From positions 45,819 through 109,818 of the forward strand of contig DHOR01000040.1 in assembly GCA_002409995.1 (NCBI GenBank): 64,000 bases of DNA. Direction: 5' to 3'. Origin of the DNA: Hungatella sp. UBA5385 (GTDB lineage: Bacteria; Bacillota; Clostridia; Lachnospirales; Lachnospiraceae). Within the stretch, counting starts at the first letter, position 1, and every line of letters begins with the position of its first letter. The translations under genes were made by a program, and so were the position numbers. The notes under the pieces were generated by a model. It had not been told where the DNA came from. It did no database searches and saw nothing but the letters and a program-made list of their open reading frames with translations. This document shows, one piece after another, positions 58,844 through 64,000 of this stretch.

Positions 58844-59668
58844 TCACTTATATAAACTAATAAGATCCTTCACAAATATTTCTTCATTTGTAAATTGAAT
58901 TTTATTATTGTTTAAAAATCCATCCAATGATTCGATTGTTTTTTCCATAATAGAAATTTTCCATTTTTTTCTTAAATCTTTTTTAAAACTAATATAAATT
59001 TCATTTTTTAATGGTTCATATACTATTGAACACAGAGTATTACCCTGACTAGTTTTACTTAAAACTTCAAAGGCTTCATTTATTCCAAAGCTATTAATAT
59101 TATTATGAATATATTCATGAGCACAAATATATCTATCAGCACCTATACCATATACTTTATTATAATTTGCTTCCTTAAAATCCCCATTTGGAAAATTAGT
59201 CATAATAATAAAATCATTATGAATAGGACTTACTATATTTGTATCATCTCCTTCTTCCAGAATAAATGCATTACCAGTTTTATCAGCGATAATAGTATGT
59301 AGCCCTAAATCTGGGTATAAGGGATTTCTAGGATACGAGATTACTCTTCTATTAATAATTTCAAAAAATTCAGATGTTTTTCTTGTTTTCTTTAGCGCCT
59401 CATCAAAAATATCAAAAGCAAACCAATCATTTTCGTCACAACTTGATTTAAAACCCGGACTATATTTTACTGCTTGAGTACAGATAAAAAGACCCTCACT
59501 ATTAAATCCAGCGATATCCCTGTATTTGTTACCTGCTAAGGCTGAAAAGCAAAATAAGTTCATATCATTATAGCTATTGACTTTTAGTTTTAAATCAATA
59601 TCATCAGTATCGAAATTCATACCATAAATAGCTTTTTTTTGACTGTATACTGCAAAACTTGTACACAT
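58844..59668 (-). CDS. Choloylglycine hydrolase-family (linear amide C-N hydrolase) enzyme
   Basis: 274 residues, starting MCTSFAVYSQ behind AAAAGGAGG on the minus strand. Removal of the methionine exposes Cys2, the N-terminal nucleophile of the family; the frame is open 26 codons further but that start would destroy the mechanism. GMNFD (16-20) corresponds to the GRN.D loop, with the usual arginine replaced by methionine; GFNSEGLFICTQ and IMTNFPNGDF hold the other family motifs. It probably cleaves a linear amide. Bile-salt hydrolase activity is doubtful because of the missing arginine. Confidence 0.78.
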   Translation of the reverse strand: MCTSFAVYSQKKAIYGMNFDTDDIDLKLKVNSYNDMNLFCFSALAGNKYRDIAGFNSEGLFICTQAVKYSPGFKSSCDENDWFAFDIFDEALKKTRKTSEFFEIINRRVISYPRNPLYPDLGLHTIIADKTGNAFILEEGDDTNIVSPIHNDFIIMTNFPNGDFKEANYNKVYGIGADRYICAHEYIHNNINSFGINEAFEVLSKTSQGNTLCSIVYEPLKNEIYISFKKDLRKKWKISIMEKTIESLDGFLNNNKIQFTNEEIFVKDLISLYK

Positions 59669-59790
59669 TTTGGAACCTCCTTTTAATATAGATTTTGTTA
59701 TAACTTTCTTAAACTTCCATCTATATGATATCACCAGGCATCTCAATGGTTCAACCTACAACATTTTACATAATCAAAAATGCGGCACTT

Positions 59791-61785
59791 TTATTGTTCT
59801 TCAATATCAGCTGACTGCACTTGAAACACTGCTCCCACCTGTAACTCTCCTATCAGCTCAAAAAAAGCCATACCATCGTAGCTTTCACTGGATTCCGGCA
59901 ACCCCACCCAGCTGTCAAAGACATATCCTAATTCTGGTATTGCGATTATACTTATCTGTCCCTCATCAATGTAATAGGAACTGAATATAACATTTCCGCC
60001 ATCACTCTGTATCAGTTCCAATTGTCCCTTCTCAGTACATAGCCGCTGCAGTAAACCCGCTCCCCATAATGTGGTCAGAAACTGTTGCTGTGATATGTCC
60101 AGACTGGTTATCTTGGTCTCATAGCATTCCAAACTGGTCAGCTGTATTTCGCTGGGAATATCAAGTACTTTCAAATCAGTGTATGAACAGTTTAAAGTTT
60201 TCAAAAAAGGTGTATAATTTAGATTCAGCTCAGTTATTCCGGTTCTTGAACAATCCAAGTCTACCAAATGTGACAAATCCTGAGTGGCTAATTTCTTAAT
60301 TCTGGTATTTGAACAATTCAACTTTAATAAATTACTCCCCAACTGCGACAAATCAAGGTCTTCAATTAAGGTATAAGAACAGTTCAGTTCTTCCAAAGCA
60401 GTTAAAGTTGATAACTCCAGTGAGATCAAATTAGCATTGTGGCAATTGATTTTTTTTAAATTAGTCAGGTTAGAAAGGTTCAATTCTGTCAGAATGGTTT
60501 GTGAACAATCCAATTCACTCAGACTATGCAATTTATCTACTACTAATGTTAATAGTTTTGTATTGGAACATTTCAGCATTTTCAAGGAACTCAAATCCGA
60601 TAAATCCAATTGCTCAATATCGGTACTGGAGCAGTCCAGATACTTCAGTCTGGGCAATCCGGTTACATTCAATTTCTTCAATCCGGTATTCCGACAATTC
60701 AAGATTTCCAACTGAAAACAACCAGAAACTTCTAATTCGGTTAATTGAGTATTTGCGCATGTTAGGGTTTCCAGATAGGACAGGGGTGGCAATTCCAGTT
60801 TTTCTAAACTACTGGATGCACAACTCAGATAGTTTAAGAGCTGAGCCTTTGATAAGTCCAATTCGGTGATGTTTGTCATTCCACATCTTAACTCCAGCAG
60901 CTTATCCATATTCGAAACATCCAGTTCAGTAATACCATTGCCCTCACAGCTCAATTTTTCCATATTAACCAGTTTCGTTGTATTCAACTCCGCTATATTT
61001 GTATAATCACAGGATAAGTAACTGAGATTTTTAAGTTCGTAAACGTCAATTTTTTCAATATTGGTATTATCACAATTCAGTATATTCAGATTATCCAGTA
61101 GGGCGATGTCCAGTACTCTGATATTGGTATTATCACATTTGAGTTCCACCAGCATGAGGCAGTCAGCAATATCCAGCTCTGTCAGATTTGTTTCACTGCA
61201 ATAAATCTTTCTAAGGTTTTTCATATTGGAAACATCCAACTGTGAAATATAAGTATTGCTGCAATCCAAATAGGTCAGCTTTGTTAATCCAGTAAGATCA
61301 ACAGCTGAAACTTCGGTTTTTCTCAAATCCAGATGCTCTAACTTTGTTAAACTGGTTAAGTCCAGTTCACCTTCAAGGCTTGTTACAGTACTCAAGTGCA
61401 GACCTTCAATCCGTCTAGGCGTTGCATTATTCCAATTTGCAAATGGCCAGGTTTCAGGGTTATCCTTCTCTACCGGCTTGTAATGCCGCATTGTCAGATC
61501 CTGAGTCTCGATCAAATCATTTACAAATGCAACATCACAAGCAGCATAAGCAATACCTTCAATATCAACCGCATCGATATCTTCTTCCGGTATCGTTTCA
61601 GCCATCACTGTCGTTTCAACGGCTGCTTCTCCTGCTGCTGGTATGACAGCTTCCTCTTTTGTACTGCATGCACTTAGCAAAGTCAGACTAACTCCCATGC
61701 CTATAAGCCACGCCTTAACACTTAATCGTCCTGCCATAATCTCCTGCTTTCGTTTCATTTTTTTTGCCGCATTTTCCCACTGCAT
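59791..61785 (-). CDS. Leucine-rich-repeat lipoprotein with a C-terminal bacterial repeat domain
   Basis: 664 residues. The lipobox LLSACST has its cysteine near residue 40. After a linker of about 90 residues come some twenty repeats of 21 residues with the pattern L..L.CS.T.I..LDLS.L..L, each with a cysteine at the same place. The last 70 residues (EGQISIIAIPELGYVFDSWVG) resemble the Flg_new/InlB-type bacterial repeat. It is presumably displayed on the cell surface for binding. Start at 61785 is uncertain; ATGs at 61758 and 61737 (the latter after AGGAG) are alternatives. Confidence 0.82.
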   Translation of the reverse strand: MQWENAAKKMKRKQEIMAGRLSVKAWLIGMGVSLTLLSACSTKEEAVIPAAGEAAVETTVMAETIPEEDIDAVDIEGIAYAACDVAFVNDLIETQDLTMRHYKPVEKDNPETWPFANWNNATPRRIEGLHLSTVTSLEGELDLTSLTKLEHLDLRKTEVSAVDLTGLTKLTYLDCSNTYISQLDVSNMKNLRKIYCSETNLTELDIADCLMLVELKCDNTNIRVLDIALLDNLNILNCDNTNIEKIDVYELKNLSYLSCDYTNIAELNTTKLVNMEKLSCEGNGITELDVSNMDKLLELRCGMTNITELDLSKAQLLNYLSCASSSLEKLELPPLSYLETLTCANTQLTELEVSGCFQLEILNCRNTGLKKLNVTGLPRLKYLDCSSTDIEQLDLSDLSSLKMLKCSNTKLLTLVVDKLHSLSELDCSQTILTELNLSNLTNLKKINCHNANLISLELSTLTALEELNCSYTLIEDLDLSQLGSNLLKLNCSNTRIKKLATQDLSHLVDLDCSRTGITELNLNYTPFLKTLNCSYTDLKVLDIPSEIQLTSLECYETKITSLDISQQQFLTTLWGAGLLQRLCTEKGQLELIQSDGGNVIFSSYYIDEGQISIIAIPELGYVFDSWVGLPESSESYDGMAFFELIGELQVGAVFQVQSADIEEQ

Positions 61786-61823
61786 ATTTTTCTTTAATTA
61801 TAATTTACTTTTATATCTGTAAT

Positions 61824-62567
61824 TCATTTCTCATGTATTCCAAAATACTCTTTAAGTGCTACACGAATTTCCTTGTTCAAGTCTATGTCAACCTTGTTAA
61901 TCCCTTTGATAATTCTGCCATGATATTTCATTTCATAGGGTTTGTCCTCTTTGGGAACAAAATCGTCGAGAAAAGCCGCACGATTGGTTTCGCCTCCCCA
62001 ATTCCTACAATCGAGCCATTTGTCGAAATCTGCATCGTATTTTTTCAGTAAATCGAGAATTTCAAAAAGGCGATTTTTCGAGATTTCAAACATGGTGATA
62101 TCAGTATTTGCATTACGTCTTAAATTTTCTCTCGCATGAGTTACCAGCGTGCCGACGGGGGGTATATCAGCAGGATAATCTTTACTACATGTTTCCTTGT
62201 TGGGATTGGCGCCTTTTTTGAGCAGCTTTTCAATCAGCTTAACATATTTTTCAGAACTCTCATAATTTCCATAGAGCAACGAATCCATAGCTCCGATAAT
62301 GGCATCGTGAAGTACTGACATACAGATACTATGAGGTGGAACAAGTACAGGATCTTCCATAAAATCCACATCTGCACCGTTTTCAAGTAAAAGCTCAATA
62401 ATCTCGAAACGTCCACACTTAATTGCTACTTGAAGTGGTGACTGTCCAATGTCTTTTTTCGGTGCTTTCCCATCAAAAGACTCATTTACTACATTGGGAC
62501 TTTTTGCGATTGCTGCCCGAATTGCGCCAATATCGTTGTGTCTTATATCTTTAAACAGCTTTTTCAT
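61824..62567 (-). CDS. Ankyrin-repeat protein
   Basis: 247 residues starting MKKLFKDIRHNDIGAIRAAI behind AGGAG (minus strand). Ankyrin repeats are visible: GQSPLQVAIKCGRFEIIELL then ENGADVDFM, and later KLIEKLLKKGANPNKET and LFEILDLLKKYDADFD. No signal peptide, so cytoplasmic; probably a protein-binding module of unknown partner. Confidence 0.82.
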   Translation of the reverse strand: MKKLFKDIRHNDIGAIRAAIAKSPNVVNESFDGKAPKKDIGQSPLQVAIKCGRFEIIELLLENGADVDFMEDPVLVPPHSICMSVLHDAIIGAMDSLLYGNYESSEKYVKLIEKLLKKGANPNKETCSKDYPADIPPVGTLVTHARENLRRNANTDITMFEISKNRLFEILDLLKKYDADFDKWLDCRNWGGETNRAAFLDDFVPKEDKPYEMKYHGRIIKGINKVDIDLNKEIRVALKEYFGIHEK

Positions 62568-62750
62568 AGTATTTTTCTCCTGCAAATTCCGGTTTTGTTA
62601 TATAGTGTTTTAAGTATGAAGCATTGGCTACTACTCTTTATTAATCACTACTGTATCACATATTTACTTGTTTGCCGATACTTTACATGAATCAAAATAT
62701 ATAATTATTTAAATTTTCACATATTCTTTATCATCATCTTTCATATAACT

Positions 62751-62802
62751 ACAAAAGAGAAAGAACAACCCCTTCCAAAGTTTGTTCTTTCTCTTCGTCG
62801 AT
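62751..62802 (-). repeat. Copy B of the 52-bp terminator repeat
   Basis: Minus-strand copy of 2810-2861 with two differences. Here it immediately follows, and is read through by, the broken GH42 frame. Confidence 0.85.
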
Positions 62803-63017
62803 TCTTCCCTGAATATCAACTGCAAGAACCTCTGGATATTTTTCAGTCAACCAGGCCGGCGGTGTGGTTGTAGGAGTACAAAAAATTACTTTTATATCCG
62901 TTTTTTCATGGAAATTCCTGCATTCCTCATCCGCTCTAAATCCTCGGACCATAAATGCTCCTCCCAATGCTCAGGATAATAGCAGACCCCTAGTGTTAGT
63001 TCTTTAAAATACTTCAT
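62751..63017 (-). pseudogene. Remnant of a GH42 beta-galactosidase gene
   Basis: With AGGAGG upstream, ATG 63017 opens MKYFKELTLGVCYYPEHWEE, the hallmark N-terminus of family 42 beta-galactosidases, to RNAGIS near residue 36. The frame then stops at 62892. In another frame the match resumes with DIKVIFCTPT and PPAWLTEKYPEVLAVDIQGR, further along the same family. Roughly 35-40 residues between the two parts are missing, and everything after about the first 110 residues of an intact enzyme (normally over 600) is gone, cut at the 52-bp repeat. Confidence 0.82.
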
Positions 63018-63171
63018 GTAACCTCCTCCCTTCTATTGTTCTTATTATATTAAACACCAATGTTTCATGAAACATATAATCTAAACTTAAAATGTTAAGA
63101 AAAACAACTTGAAGCGGAAAATTCCCATATCAGTTAATAGTTTTATACTTTAAGTTTGCAGAGACTCTCCA

Positions 63172-63208
63172 TCAAAAAAAGCACCAGTCATGTAAAATGA
63201 CTGATGCT
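63172..63208 (-). terminator. Terminator of the 118-residue protein gene
   Basis: Read on the minus strand: GCATCAGTCAT / ATGACTGGTGC stem followed by seven Ts. Confidence 0.88.
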
Positions 63209-63217
63209 TCTCTTTTC

Positions 63218-63574
63218 TTATTTTAAAATAATATCCTTCTTCTCAAGAATCGCCGCCACTGCTGTACAAGCAGGACAATCGCAATACTTCGCTCCAGCAG
63301 CCTTAATTTCCTTTGCATGGGCTGCAACATTCTTCGCAGCATCTCCAAAAACCTGAGCTCCGGCATCAGATTCTGCAAATCCGATTAAATTATCAATTGG
63401 CATAATATCTGCTTCCAACTCACTTATATAGCTTTTAGTTTCTTCTGCTTCTTTTTCAGTTCCAATAGAATCCAGCCAGCTCTGAGCTGCTGTTCTTGCC
63501 TCTTCGCTGCAGGAAGATGCACTCATTAATTCCTGAGTTTTTTCAACAATATAATCTAATACCTGTTTGTCCAT
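63218..63574 (-). CDS. Small conserved Lachnospiraceae protein (often labelled 'Hsp90-like')
   Basis: 118 residues, helical: MDKQVLDYIVEKTQELMSAS, ELEADIMPIDNLIGFAES, and AKYCDCPACTAVAAIL near the C-terminus with a CxCxxC cysteine cluster that could bind a metal. Similar proteins are annotated as molecular chaperone Hsp90 in related genomes, but it lacks an Hsp90 ATPase domain, so that label should not be trusted. Single gene with its own terminator and an AAGGAAGG site. Confidence 0.75.
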   Translation of the reverse strand: MDKQVLDYIVEKTQELMSASSCSEEARTAAQSWLDSIGTEKEAEETKSYISELEADIMPIDNLIGFAESDAGAQVFGDAAKNVAAHAKEIKAAGAKYCDCPACTAVAAILEKKDIILK

Positions 63575-63664
63575 AATTTATTACCTTCCTTTATCTGATT
63601 TTTTTATATTTTACCACAATTAACTATCATTTGCACTACTTATCTGAAAATCAACACTTTACCT

Positions 63665-64000
63665 CTACTCTGCTTTTACATGCAGTTTAATCAGCTTTTC
63701 AAAAGACTCTTCAAATCTCATATCATCATCTGCTGTCCTTTTAGCAGGCCCTTTTAAATGATGTTTCTTACTTGCATTCCTGGCTTTTTTTGCCAGATGG
63801 CGTTCCATAAGCAATTGATCGATATTGTCGTTTGTATACCATCTGCCTGACTGATGAATGCCATAAGCCCCTTTTCCCAATGCCATAGCAGCCACACCAT
63901 AGTCCTGAGTTACAACAATATCACCCTTTTTACAGAGACCGATAATTGCAAAATCCACTGCATCAGCTCCTGCACCAATGATTTTAACTTCACTGTAATC
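63665..64000 (-). CDS. YaiI/YqxD-family (DUF188) protein, 5' end outside the window
   Basis: The visible 111 residues match the C-terminal three quarters of the UPF0178/DUF188 family: YSEVKIIGAGADAVDFAIIG, GDIVVTQDYGVAAMALGKGA, and GRWYTNDNIDQLLMERHLA, ending with a basic segment. The family has a PIN-like fold with conserved aspartates; activity not established. The frame continues past base 64000 without a start, so the internal methionine at 63958 is not the true start. Confidence 0.9.
   Translation of the reverse strand, partial: DYSEVKIIGAGADAVDFAIIGLCKKGDIVVTQDYGVAAMALGKGAYGIHQSGRWYTNDNIDQLLMERHLAKKARNASKKHHLKGPAKRTADDDMRFEESFEKLIKLHVKAE

Noticed and set aside
63218..63574. Hsp90 chaperone
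   Set aside because: 118 residues without a GHKL ATPase motif; the common database label is misleading.

Overview
The window looks like a chromosome segment of a Clostridia bacterium, probably Lachnospiraceae. The reasons are the gene order (radical-SAM TIGR03960, TIGR03936, RNase G, L21, Prp, L27, Obg, YhbY, NadD, YqeK, RsfS), the Firmicutes L21 leader, the SOS-type lexA promoter, strong AGGAGG ribosome binding sites, AT-rich DNA and BspA-type leucine-rich proteins. The family assignment is inference.

Layout. (1) 1-11.2 kb is carbohydrate and sugar-acid utilisation: two FAD-dependent oxidoreductases, a GntP-type permease and an enolase-superfamily sugar-acid dehydratase (the last two behind near-identical promoter/operator blocks), then a BglG-type antiterminator with its RNA target, a beta-glucoside PTS permease, a GH4 6-phospho-beta-glucosidase and a DUF401 permease. 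(2) 11.4-23.7 kb is the conserved housekeeping block, with TrkA/TrkH potassium uptake and an MFS transporter in the middle. (3) 24.1-34.9 kb is a galactose-type ABC importer followed by an extracellular-sensor protein, a LytS/YesM-type kinase, an AraC-type response regulator and three esterases; this reads as one sense-import-hydrolyse unit. (4) 35-38.2 kb holds lexA with a divergent SOS-controlled LysM protein and a PadR/DUF1700 envelope-stress-like operon. (5) 38.4-48.1 kb holds dus, a 1357-residue leucine-rich protein, an aldo/keto reductase and a short family A DNA polymerase in a tight operon, then a membrane protein and a Gfo/Idh oxidoreductase. (6) 48.2-49.3 kb encodes a Xer-like tyrosine recombinase. 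(7) 49.9-57.5 kb is a complete-looking integrated filamentous phage (inovirus) of 7,584 bp bounded by perfect 48-bp direct repeats. (8) 57.6-64 kb holds a decayed small gene, a lipoprotein, a choloylglycine-hydrolase-family enzyme, a leucine-rich lipoprotein, an ankyrin protein, a broken GH42 beta-galactosidase, a small conserved protein and part of a YaiI/YqxD protein.

The most interesting system is the inovirus. It has a Zot/pI-type ATPase, a rolling-circle Rep, two secreted and membrane-anchored surface proteins, at least six tiny membrane proteins (coat candidates), an ssDNA-binding-protein candidate and two ribbon-helix-helix repressors facing tandem operators. It also has a very strong three-tier hairpin (packaging/origin candidate). 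It carries no integrase, and arrays of an 11-bp motif at both ends suggest it uses a cellular recombinase, perhaps the Xer-like one next door. Several of its genes are too short for ordinary gene calling, and one overlaps the ATPase gene out of frame.

All functions are assigned by reading motifs; no database search was run.
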